Source: Tuctoria greenei
Taxonomy: Eukaryota; Streptophyta; Magnoliopsida; Poales; Poaceae
Reading direction: 5' to 3'
DNA: 64,000 nucleotides
Assembly: GCA_036927565.1 (NCBI GenBank)
Contig: JAYESD010000004.1
Location: forward strand, 164,459,697-164,523,696
Part shown: in pieces, positions 1-10,739 of the stretch
Position numbering within the stretch: position 1 is the stretch's first letter
Layout: every line of letters begins with the position of its first letter
The notes under the pieces: generated by a model
What the model was told of the DNA's origin: nothing
The model's input: the letters and a program-made list of their open reading frames with translations, nothing else
Database searches by the model: none
Position numbers and translations under genes: made by a program

Positions 1-170
1 TATAGACTTCTTTCCTACGTTATATATTGTAAAACTTTCACTGTTTTTATAAATCAAACACTTAGTATTGTATTTTGTTCTCGTTCTTTTCTTGTATATT
101 GTTGGGTGCCGCATCGCACGGCACCACCCAATGAGATCCTTGGATGTCGGGATTCGGGTCCCCACGGGCA
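1..170 (+). repeat. 3' tail of the 5' LTR of gypsy-1
   Basis: This stretch repeats at 18427-18596. The match is near perfect over the first 159 bases and then weakens over the last 11 (5 mismatches), so the exact LTR end is uncertain by a few bases. It ends in CA directly before the primer-binding site. Confidence 0.9.
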
Positions 171-182
171 TGGTATCAGAGC
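171..182 (+). other. Primer-binding site of gypsy-1 (tRNA-iMet type)
   Basis: TGGTATCAGAGC matches the complement of the 3' end of plant initiator methionine tRNA, the usual primer of Tekay and most copia elements. It directly abuts the LTR. Confidence 0.85.
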
Positions 183-1512
183 ATCGTTGGGAACAGTGTA
201 CTTGAAAAGAGCATATTTTCAAAAATTAGGATTTGAGTGAGGAATTAGTTATATGCCCTTATAAGTAATATTATTAGTATAAGATATAAAGGTGGTAAAC
301 TAACTTATATGCTATTAATTCTGTAACGAAGCTCCAACGCCAGGTAAGAGGTAAGGTACGCCATCGTAAGCGGATCAATTGCGGTAAGCTCACCATGCGA
401 GAGGTAGCATGGAAGTATTTCCGTGGCTTGGCACAGAAATGTTAATAGGAGTCTTTGAAGCTTTCTATGTTTCTGAGAACCTATGACACGCGGTACCCCA
501 GCGTGCTTCAAAGTTAGTGGGAGCCCCTGTCAGGTGGTGTATAACCCGATAGTATGCCTCTCTAGAATCATTCATATTATGTGGGAGCATGCAAAACACG
601 TATGCCTGAGCGTGTATAAGTCGGTTCGTACGGGAGTCTTTGCTGTACAGACGTATTTACAGCCATGTACCTTGAGACATGACCTCGCTCGAGGGCGACT
701 CACACCAGAGTCATGTGCATTTATTTTTGTATATATTATTGTGACTGCCTGTCGTGTTTCCCCGTGCCGCCCTTGAGGTGTAGAGGTGTGAAAGGGGATT
801 GTTTGTCTTCTGGCGCATTGACTACGGTAGCGACCCGTGTAGCACACGTTTGCGAGTGAACGATACTAGGACCACCTATAAAAGTATCCGGAAATACCTG
901 TTAGAATTTTCTTTGGTGAGGCACGTAGTACCGTCAGTATCGACTTTGATACTTGACCATACACAACGTCAGAATGGTTGCATTACATTTTTGGAAAGTC
1001 CGACTACCAGGTGCTGGTAGGTTAGGACTCCGCAAAATGAGTTTCGACTCAACAAAGGGTTAGAACCAATATTCTTGATTTCTGGCTGAAGTTTGCTCAA
1101 CTTTGCCAGGTTGTAATCTTGGTTAGTTATGAATAAACTTAGGGGTATGCTGTATGGATGGAAACCTCTTGAAGACCTCTACAACTTTTCTGTTGACCAT
1201 CAAGGCAGAAAAGCTTGATAATCTGATAAAATTTGGGGTATGCTTAAACTGCTCCAGATGACCCTACCATTGTACCAGTCTCTGTATTTTTGCCATAAAT
1301 CACTGTAGAAAAATCTCATGCCCTATTTTGATACATATCGGGAGAGGGCAGAAGCATCACTAAAACTTTGTAAATTGAAGTATTTTCTAATTCGACACTG
1401 AACCAATCCAAATCCCAGGTTGAAACTGGTACACTGCAGAGCTGCTGGCAGAATACCGGTCAGCTCGTCTGTCAACTTTAGACAGACATATTCCTTAATC
1501 TTACAACGTGAC
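183..1512 (+). other. Untranslated leader of gypsy-1, first part
   Basis: There is no coding signal; the short ORFs here have no recognisable domain and sit in several frames. A consensus-quality splice donor (CAG|GTAAGA) lies at 341-349. The leader is interrupted at 1512 by copia-1, whose left TSD copy GTGAC occupies 1508-1512, and it resumes at 8606. Confidence 0.6.
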
Positions 1513-2019
1513 TGTTGGTGATGTGCCCAAGAGGCAATCATAACAATTCGGGTTCAAGCATATTGGATATTTGATCCATAAGCAATTAGGGCACTAATGG
1601 GCCTGCGACCTAAAAGCCCATTAGTACGCCTATAAATATGAGAGGTAGGGTTAGGGGCTAATCATCCCACCACGTGACAGCCCTAGCCACCACCCCTCGC
1701 AGGCCTCACGCCGAGACCCTTACCGCGCACGCGGTGCTAGCACACCGGTGCACGGCGTTCCTCTCCGTACGTGTGGACTCCGTGGAGGCGTTGCTGCTAC
1801 TGCTGCGCTGATCGGCTACGACGATCGTGATCATCTACCTGCTGCTGTGACGAGGACGAGGAGAAGACGAACGAGATCGTCTACTTCCCTTAAACCGACG
1901 CGCATCAACGTTCCGCTGCGCTGCGCGTCTAGTGGTAACGATCCATGACCTATGTACTCGCATGTTTCCTGGGTGATGCGGCAGAGTTGCTAGAGTAGCT
2001 TACCACTGATTTCCTAACA
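1513..2019 (+). repeat. 5' LTR of copia-1
   Basis: It starts TGTTGGTGAT and ends TTTCCTAACA, giving TG...CA ends with a short inverted TGTT/AACA. A TATA box, TATAAATA, is at 1631-1638, followed by a GC-rich stretch. The 3' LTR is the same length with about 7 substitutions. Confidence 0.96.
1631..1638 (+). promoter_or_regulatory. TATA box of the copia-1 LTR promoter
   Basis: TATAAATA lies about 120 bp into the LTR and is repeated unchanged at 8212-8219 in the 3' LTR. It would drive genomic RNA synthesis from the 5' LTR. Confidence 0.6.
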
Positions 2020-2020
2020 G

Positions 2021-2033
2021 TGGCATCAGAGCC
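2021..2033 (+). other. Primer-binding site of copia-1
   Basis: TGGCATCAGAGCC, one base after the LTR, resembles the initiator-Met tRNA primer site with one change (TGGTATCAGAGC is the usual form). Confidence 0.8.
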
Positions 2034-3184
2034 GACTTGCGTAGTTTTTGGTCTGGATCTACTGCAGACATGTTCACACGATGAATTTTTCGCACGGTTT
2101 TTGGGGTTTGGAATTGGTTAGAGTAGATTGCGATCGTATATGACTAAAGGGTCAGTTCATGCTCCTTCTCTGCTGTGTGCGCAACCTGTCCCTACCGGCT
2201 GGAATCACCATCGGGACTAATCGCGTACATAGCTAACAGATTGAGCCAACAGACCATGGTCATGAGTCGCGATCTACTCATGAATAACCGATCACATTGA
2301 AAATTTGAGACATTCTGAATGTCTCGGATTCGGGGTGATTTGATCAATCCGATGAGATTTTCATAGTGATTTTATAGATGCGATCTATGTAATTCCGTTT
2401 TGCTGTCTGCTATAGCGATTACATAATATCGTTTTGCGCTAGAAACCGTTCTACGCTTAACTCGTTTTTATTTAGTAGCTATTAGTTGTATTAGCTTCTT
2501 TTATTATCATGGAGATGTCCTCAAGCATGGTGGAGATGGAGATCACCACAAGAAGGGAGGCATGGCAGCTCAGATCTTAATGGAACCATGGCGATGGAGA
2601 TCATTATGATTCTAAAGGCCATACTATTCACAATGTGATATTATCATATGCCTGTGATGCTTATTACTTTCTTTTCATGCTTCATATGGTGGATGTTTTG
2701 TCATGATAGAATAGCTTCCCTCAAAAAAAAAAAGTTGAGCATTTGATGCCATTTACCAATAGCTGCACCTATGTTATTTTGATCGTTGTGTGGTAGGTTT
2801 GCCAAAGCAAAGTACCATCATCTATCATAATTCATAGGGTGAATGTTGGACATTCACATGCATAGTATTGGTTTACTCAACAAAGCTATCAAAACGGTTT
2901 TGGGCTTTATGGCATAGAGTTGGGAGCCGGGGCATTGGATGTCACCCAACAAACAAGAGTCATATAGGGATATGATTAACAATTGTTGTTTACCTATGTC
3001 ACTATTTTCCTAGCCGTGAAGCCAAAGCTCACTAGGAATTAGTGAATATGGATCTTGAACCACTATATATCGTTAGAGGGAAGACGATGATAATATAGTG
3101 GTAATATCTTTTATTAAACTGTTAATAGAAGATTGGTACATAACATACTGCTAAACCTTGCATATTTATTTTGTATTGTAGATC
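2034..3184 (+). other. Untranslated leader of copia-1
   Basis: About 1.15 kb lies between the primer-binding site and the gag start and has no supported ORF. The last bases before the ATG (TTTTGTATTGTAG then ATC) look like a 3' splice site, so part of the leader may be spliced out; no equally strong donor was found. Confidence 0.5.
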
Positions 3185-6100
3185 ATGTCTGCTAGTAACA
3201 ATTCCGGTTTCAATTTGCGATCTGTGCTTGAAAAGGAAAAGCTTAATGGAGCTAACTTTATCGATTGGTACCGCAACCTGAGAATCGTTCTCAGGCAAGA
3301 GAAAACCGAGTACGTTCTTCTGCAGCCTTACCCTGATGACCTCCCAGCTGATGCAACTAATGCAGCACGTAGAGCTTATACGAAGCACTGCGATGATGCG
3401 CTTAATGTAAGCTGCCTCATGCTTGCCACTATGTCCCCTGATCTGCAAAAACAGTATGAGCATACAGATGCTTATTCTATGATTGAGGGACTGCGTGGAA
3501 TGTTTGAGAATCAAGCAAGAGCTGAAAGATACAATATCTCAAAGTCCTTGTTCTCATGCAAGCTGGCGGAGGGTAGCCCGGTCAGCACTCATGTAATCAA
3601 GATGATTGGTTACATTGAAACTTTGGGCAAACTTGGTTCTGAACTCAAGGATGATCTGGCTATTGACGTTGTTCTACAGTCTCTCCCACCGAGCTACGAG
3701 CCATTCATATTGAATTTTCAAATGAATGGCATGGAGAAAACTTTGGCTGAATTGCATGGGATGCTTAAAACAGCTGAAGAAAGCATTAAGAAAAATGCCA
3801 CTCATGTGATGATGGTACAAAAGGAAAATAAAAAGAGGAAGCGTGTGACGCATCCTAAAGGAAAAGGCAAGGGAAAGGTTCCCGATGAGCCCTCAAGCTC
3901 AAAGTCTAAGCCAAAGGGCAAATCTGGCCCTTCTCCTGATGATGAATGCTTTCACTGTCATGGTAAGGGACACTGGTCTAGGAACTGCAAGAAGTACTTG
4001 GAGGATATGAAGAAGAAGAAGGGAAGTGAGACTTCCGCTTCAGGTATAAATGTTATAGAAATTAACATTGCATTATCTTCTAGTGAATCATGGGTATTTG
4101 ATACCGGATCGATGATTCACACTTGCAAATCATTGCAAGGTCTAAGTGAGACTAGAAGATTTGCAAAAGGCGAGTTGGATGTTCGTGTTGGCAATGGAGC
4201 AAAGGTTGCGGTCATAGCTGTCGGAACTTACCACTTGTCATTACCCTCAGGATTAGTTTTGGAATTGAATAATTGTTATTGCATTCCTACTTTGAGCAAG
4301 AACATTATCTCTTCTTCGTGTTTAGAAGAAGTTGATGGTTATGAGATTGTAATAAAGAACAAATGTTGTTCTATTTATTATAATAATATTTTCTATGCTC
4401 AATGTCCATTGGTAAATGGATTATATGTTCTTGATCTTGAGGATAAAACTGTTTGTAACATTAATACCAAAAGGGCTCGTCATAATGATCTAAGTCCCAC
4501 TTTTATTTGGCATTGTCGCTTAGGTCATATAAATGAGAAACGCATTGAAAAACTCCATAAAGATGGTTTACTAAGCTCATTTGATTTTGAATCACTTGAC
4601 ACATGCGAATCTTGTTTGTTTGGGAAGATGACCAAAGCACCCTTCACTGGTCAAAGTGAGAGGGCGACTGACTTGTTGGGACTTATACACACAGATGTAT
4701 GTGGACCAATGAGTTCAATTGCCAGAGGTGGTTTTCAGTACTTCATCACATTTACCGATGACTTTAGTAGATATGGTTATGTCTACCTAATGAGGCACAA
4801 GTCTGAATCCTTTGAAAAGTTCAAAGAATTTCAGAATGAAGTACAGAATCAATTGGGCAAGACAATCAAATTTCTACGATCTGATCGTGGGGGTGAATAT
4901 TTGAGCCATGAATTTTATGATCATTTGAAACAATGTGGAATTGTTCCACAATTGACTCCACCTGGAACGCCTCAATGGAATGGCGTGTCTGAGCGGAGGA
5001 ACCGAACCTTGTTGGACATGGTTAGGTCGATGATGTGCCAAGCAGATCTTCCACTATCCTTTTGGGGTTATGCTCTTGAAACTGCTGCGTTTACACTAAA
5101 CAGAGTCCCAACTAAGTCTGTTGAGAAGACACCATATGAGATGTGGACCGGGAAACGTCCCGGATTGTCTTTCCTCAAAGTTTGGGGATGTGATGTTTAT
5201 GTCAAACGTTTGACGTCAGACAAACTCACTCCAAAATCAGACAAATGCTTCTTTGTGGGATATCCTAGGGAAACCAAAGGGTATTATTTTTATAATAAAG
5301 CAGAGGGTAAAGTGTTTACCGCTCGCAATGGTGTCTTCTTGGAGAAAGAGTTTCTCTCAAAAGGAGTTAGTGGGAGCAAGGTGCATCTTGAAGAAATTCA
5401 AGAAATACCTGAAAATGTTTCAACACCCACCGATCCTATACAGGATGTACAAGATATTGTGCAACCAGTTGATGAAACACCAGCCCCACGAAGGTCTACG
5501 AGGGTACGTCGTGCGACTGGAAAGTTAACGCTTCTAACCACGGAGCAGCATGACATGGTATTGTTAGACAATAATGAGCCCACAACCTATACTGAAGCAA
5601 TGATGGGACCCGACTCTGAGAAGTGGCTTGGAGCCATGAAATCTGAAATTGAATCCATGCATGAAAATCAAGTTTGGAACTTGGTTGATCCAATCGAAGG
5701 TGTGAGACCTATCGATTGTAGATGGATTTTCAAGAAAAAGACTGATATGGATGGAAATGTTCACATCTATAAAGCGCGATTGGTAGCGAAAGGTTTCAAA
5801 CAAATTCAAGGTGTTGATTATGATGAAACTTTCTCACCCGTTGCAATGCTTAAGTCTGTTCGGATTCTTCTAGCAATTGCTGCATATTTTGATTATGAAA
5901 TATGGCAAATGGATGTCAAAACAGCCTTTCTTAATGGAAGTCTGAGTGAGGATGTGTACATGACACAACCTGAGGGTTTTGTCGATCCTAAAAATGCTAG
6001 TAAAATATGCAAGCTTCAAAAGTCCATCTATGGACTGAAGCAAGCATCTCGGAGTTGGAATCTGCGTTTTGATGAAGTAATCAAAGGGTTTGGTTTCATC

Positions 6101-7149
6101 AAGAACGTAGAAGAACCTTGTATTTACAAGAAGTTTAGTGGGAGCACACATGTATTTCTTGTCCTATATGTAGATGACATATTTTTGATCGGAAATGACA
6201 TTCCAATGCTTGATGATGTTAAATCCTCATTAAGAAAAAGTTTCTCAATGAAGGATTTAGGAGAGGCAACGTATATTTTGGGCATAAAGATCTATAGAGA
6301 TAGATCTAAAAGGCTAATTGGATTAAGTCAAGATACATATATTGACAAGATATTGAATCGGTTCAATATGCAAGATCCAAGAAAGGTTTCTTGCCAATGT
6401 CACATGGCATTACTCTAAGCAAGAGTCAGTGTCCTTCGACACCTGATGAGCAAAAGAGGATGAGAGCGATTCCTTATGCTTCGGCTATTGGATCCATCAT
6501 GTATGCCATGCTATGTACACGCCCAGATGTATCTTATGCTCTAAGTATCACGAGTAGATATCAATCAGATTTTGGTGAGGCTCATTGGACCGTTGTCAAA
6601 AACATCCTTAAGTACTTAAGAAGAACTAAGGATGCATTCTTAGTGTTTGGAGGTGAAGAAGAGCTCGTCGTAAAAGGTTACACCGATGCCAGCTTCCAAA
6701 CTGATAAGGATGATTCAAGATCGCAATCCGGTTTTGTATTCTGCCTCAATGGAGGGGCAGTGAGCTGGAAAAGTTCCAAGCAAGATACAGTAGCAGATTC
6801 AACCACAGAGGCGGAGTATATTGCAGCTTCTGAAGCTGCAAAGGAGGCTGTTTGGATCAGAAAATTTGTTTCTGAGTTGGGTGTTGTTCCTAGCGCGTCC
6901 AGTCCTGTGGATCTCTACTGTGACAATAGTGGAGCCATCGCACAGGCAAAGGAGCCTAGATCACACAAACGATCCAAACACATACTACGACGCTATCACC
7001 TCATTCGAGAGATCATCGACCGAGGTGATGTGAAGATATGCAAGGTGCACACGGATTTGAATATTGCAGATCCGTTGACAAAGCCTCTTCCACAATCAAA
7101 GCATGAGGCACACACGAGATCTATGGGTATTAGATACTTACATCAGTGA
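3185..7149 (+). pseudogene. copia-1 gag-pol polyprotein, one frameshift
   Basis: The first frame gives 1077 residues from the ATG at 3185; the last third of pol continues in another frame to 7149. Domains by residue in the first frame: UBN2-type gag about 1-215; CCHC zinc knuckle (CFHCHGKGHWSRNC) about 255-268; aspartic protease with DTGS about 305; integrase HHCC about 442-480; integrase catalytic D, D, E near 502, 566 and 602; reverse transcriptase with intact YVDD about 994. RNase H with its DAS and EAEY motifs lies in the second frame (about 6670-6850). The frames part near 6378-6395, consistent with loss of one base in an A/G run. No other stop was seen, so this is a recently active element disabled by one lesion, or a base-call error. 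Confidence 0.93.
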
Positions 7150-8093
7150 TCATAATGTGTAGTGGGAGACTTGTGTCACAGCTATGTTTATGTACTATTA
7201 AATAAATTGTTATATGAGTAATCATTATCTACATTGATCATCAAGTATGTGACTTGTTCGTGAAACTCTTTGTTAAAAGTAATGTTACTCTAGATGATCC
7301 CTAGTCTATATCATTATATGAGATAATGATTGCATACAGACTAGCACATGTATTAATTGATGATCACGTTTCACGGATCATAGATATAGAGATATCAAAT
7401 TAATAATGTGAACACATGTTAGTGAACATGGTGTTGGATTGACCCACTCCAAGACACTGCTGGGATTGTTATTTCCATATGTGCCATCAGTTGGTCTTGA
7501 GTGATACACCTGCTAGATCCTTAGACCTGAGATCGCCATTGTTTCTCACTATGCGTAGTTGTGTACTTTGAGACTACCAAACGCTACTCCGTAACTGGGT
7601 AGTCATAAAAGTAGTCTTCGGGTATATAATGAAACATAGAATGTGATGTGCGCGGATCAAGATAGGATTTGCCCCTCCTAAATAACAGGAGAGATATCTC
7701 TGGGCCCCTCGAGATAGTTGGATTTGAAAATGCATGGCCATGCCAAGGTGATTAAAGGTTAATCACAGTGACTAAAAGTTTGTCACGGAATGAATCCACT
7801 ATTTGATCGAGTGAATGGTCGAGCTATCACAAGGATGGCACGCATCTCGCCTTGAGCTTGACTGGTATCGTGAGGCAAAGGGATTAGCATATTGAATGTA
7901 TCTAGGTTCGGCTGATATGATCTTTATGTACAGTCGGGAGTCAGTATGTCCTGCTAGGTACCTCTACTGACTTGTGGTTGGAAATGGTTTCCAATTACAA
8001 CCGACTGCTCATGAACCTAACGGGTCACACACTTAAGGAGTTGGAATATCGAAAATCTTGGCTAGATGATTGTCTCTAGTGCAAGTGGGAGAT
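7150..8093 (+). other. 3' untranslated region and polypurine tract of copia-1
   Basis: No coding signal is present. The last bases before the 3' LTR (AAGTGGGAGA, 8083-8092) are the polypurine tract that primes plus-strand synthesis. The long 3' region of about 0.94 kb has no other recognised element. Confidence 0.65.
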
Positions 8094-8600
8094 TGTTGGT
8101 GATGTGCCCAAGAGGCAATCATAACAATTCGGGTTCAGGCATATTGGATATTTGATCCATAAGCAATTAGGGCACTAATGGGCCTGCGACCTAAAAGCCC
8201 ATTAGTACGCCTATAAATATGAGAGGTAGGGTTAGGGGCTAATCATCCCACCACGTGACAGCCCTAGCCGCCACCCCTCGCAGGCCTCACGCCGAGACCC
8301 TTACCGCGCACGCGGTGCTAGCACACCGGTGCACGGCGTTCCTCTCCGTACGTGTGGACTCCGTGGAGGCGTTGCTGCTACTGCTGCGCTGATCGGCTAC
8401 GACGATCGTGATCGTCTACCTGCTGCTGTGACGAGGACGAGGAGAAGACGAACGAGATCGTCTACTTCCCTTACACCGACGCGCATCACCGTTCCGCTGC
8501 GCTGTGCGTCTAGTGGTAACGATCCATGACCTATGTACTCGCATGTTTCCTGGGTGATGCGGCAGAGTTGCTAGAGTAGCTTACCGCTGATTTCCTAACA
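8094..8600 (+). repeat. 3' LTR of copia-1
   Basis: It is 507 bp, the same length as the 5' copy, and is followed directly by the right TSD copy GTGAC at 8601-8605. Differences from the 5' LTR are scattered single substitutions; no indel was seen. Confidence 0.96.
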
Positions 8601-8605
8601 GTGAC

Positions 8606-9626
8606 ATGGTCATATATATACATTTATGGAAATCTTAGGAAGTCCTCTATCAACTTTCTATTCAACTCCAGGTCTGAATCTTTCATTATCAGAGCCCAAT
8701 TCCAATTGTCACAAACGCTGTTCTGGCAGTCCAGAACCAGAAAACATTTGTGCATAATTTGGAATTTGTGCGCTTTGACCTGTATAACGACTTCGTAAGC
8801 CTGAACCAAATCTATTTCTGGAATATTAACATGATTTGGTACCATGTTTATTTTGTCATTACCTCAAGATATTGTTTTTATATACCTGTATAAACTGTGG
8901 ACAAAAACCCACATATACAGGGAAGGTTCTGTCAAAATTTCCAGGAAATGTTAGTCAACTTCAAACCCATATAACTTTTAATCCAGAGCTCACCTGGAGG
9001 TGTTAAAGTACAATATGCAGAGGTTATGAAGTGTTATAAAACTTTTATATTCAACTCAAATCCTATTCCTGCTATTTACTGGGAGAAAATTTTGAGTTTA
9101 TACAGGATGGTCAGCTGAAACAGAACTGAGGTTCTTATTCCAGGGTTGGACTGTCTTGTAACCGTTAATCAAGCTTCTATATCTTCCGCTACAGAATTGC
9201 TATGGAGACAAATTAATACATTCTGGAAAGTTTTTTGAGTTTACTACAAATTGGTAGTTAAACTCCAGATCAAATTTTGCATTTAACTGTGAGAAATAAT
9301 TCCATTTCTACAGACTGGTCTGATGGACCAGAAACTGGACAGCATACCAGTATGCGATGTTATGGGCTCAAATCGTTTTAGTTTCACCTTCTTATGTCAC
9401 TCATCATGTCTAGGGGTGATTACTCCACATAATTGATCAACGTAAAGTTGAAACACCATGTTAAGTATTTGGTAAGCAGTATCACTTAATTGTGTCTAGT
9501 TCAATGTCCTAATCTTTATTTACACCTAGCATACTGCATTGTTAAGTGATGTATATTACGGTCTTTATCATGATTCCAGTTGGTATTGCAACTTTGGTTC
9601 TTAACTGTAATGCTCACTCTTGCAGC
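8606..9626 (+). other. Untranslated leader of gypsy-1, second part
   Basis: This continues the leader interrupted by copia-1. It is AT-rich with no convincing ORF. It ends in a pyrimidine-rich stretch and TTGCAG, a probable splice acceptor just before the gag ATG. Confidence 0.55.
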
Positions 9627-10739
9627 ATGGATCACACTCATTTTGAGGGTGAACCGGGTATTTCTGCTCATGGTGGAGATGACTCAACTCTACCACCAGT
9701 GCCATCATCAACCGGATTGGCAGAAGTCTTAGCAAGGATGGCCGAGTCTCTGCAGACGTTGGTACAGTGGAGTGTACAACATGAGGCTCGACCACTTGAT
9801 CAACCTCAAGTCACATATCTAGATTTCTTGGCAACTCAACCACCAGTTTTCACAGAAGCCTGGGAACCATTGGAGTCGGAACATTGGCTCCGGGTGATTG
9901 AAGCCAAGTTTGAGTTACTCCAGTGTGATGAGTATCAGAAGGCTTTATTTTCCACTCAATAACTTCACGAGTCCGTAGGAGCTTGGTGGTCTGAGTATCT
10001 CACCACTCTCCCTGATGGTCATCCTGTGACCTGGCCAGAGTTCCGTGATGCTTTCCGTGCACGTCACATATCTTATGGGATGATTAAAATCAAGTTAGAG
10101 GAATTTGTGGAGTTCAAGCAAGAAGAAATGAGTGCTTATGAATACTCTAAGGCGTTCAATCGTTTGGCTCAATATGCGCCTGAGTATGTGAATACTGAGG
10201 CATTGAAGTGTGATTGTTTCTTTTGAGGACTAAGCGTCAAGCTTCGAGCTCGACTGGTGTTATTCAATAACGGCAACTACAATGACTTGGTTGGTGCCGC
10301 TATTGTTTAAAAGGATGCAACTCTTCGCTATCAGGCAGAGAACAGGAAGAGGAAGACATCACTGAAGATTATCAGTGATGTTCCTCAGGAGGATCGAGCG
10401 GTATATTGCTTACCATCCAGTCGAGAGCTTTGGTCGAGTGAGAACCTACAATAGGTTTGGTATCACTCCTATCCATTGGAGACCTTACTTGCACCTCAGC
10501 AAAGCGTGCAAGTGTGTCTTGGTTCTCCACCGCAGCAGTATGATCTCACTCTTGCAGCCCAATCTCTGCAAGATGTGCATGTTGTCAGTCCACCCCAATT
10601 TAGTGGAAAGCACAAAATGCATTTAGCACGGGAACGTCGCAAGACGGAACATTACTTTGTCCAATTGTCCTTTTCCAAGAATTCTGATCAGCACCATAAA
10701 CTTAAAAAAGAAGACCTCATTGAAGTCTGCCAGTGTTAA
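9627..10739 (+). pseudogene. gypsy-1 gag, degraded
   Basis: The ATG at 9627 follows a splice-acceptor-like TTGCAG. One frame runs to 10739 and includes a retrotransposon gag core (about 9840-10330, with WW.EY, F...F and a KFEL-like stretch). It has premature stops at 9960, 10224, 10308 and 10452. No CCHC zinc knuckle is visible where one would be expected (about 10450-10700), so that segment may be deleted or scrambled. The pol frame takes over near 10735, one frame later. Confidence 0.8.

Larger units (their letters stand above)
1513..8600 (+). mobile_element. copia-1: young, nearly intact Ty1/copia element
   Basis: It is complete: two 507 bp LTRs, a primer-binding site, a single long gag-pol, a polypurine tract, and a perfect 5 bp TSD GTGAC at 1508-1512 and 8601-8605. 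The LTRs differ at about 7 of 507 positions by eye (1.4 percent). With the commonly used grass LTR rate of 1.3e-8 per site per year this gives about half a million years. It lies in the leader, probably the leader intron, of gypsy-1. Integrase precedes reverse transcriptase, as in copia. I cannot name the lineage with confidence. Confidence 0.96.
344..9625 (+). other. Putative spliced leader intron of gypsy-1 (contains copia-1)
   Basis: A strong donor, CAG|GTAAGA, is at 343/344. A strong acceptor with a pyrimidine-rich run and TTGCAG ends at 9625, one base before the gag ATG at 9627. With copia-1 removed the intron would be about 2.2 kb. Splicing would bring the gag start close to the LTR end. 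This is inference from splice-site sequence alone; RNA evidence would decide it. Confidence 0.4.

Noticed and set aside
171..182. tRNA-like sequence
   Set aside because: This and the similar sites at 2021, 20938, 32865 and 44912 are retrotransposon primer-binding sites, matching only tRNA 3' ends; no tRNA gene fold is present.
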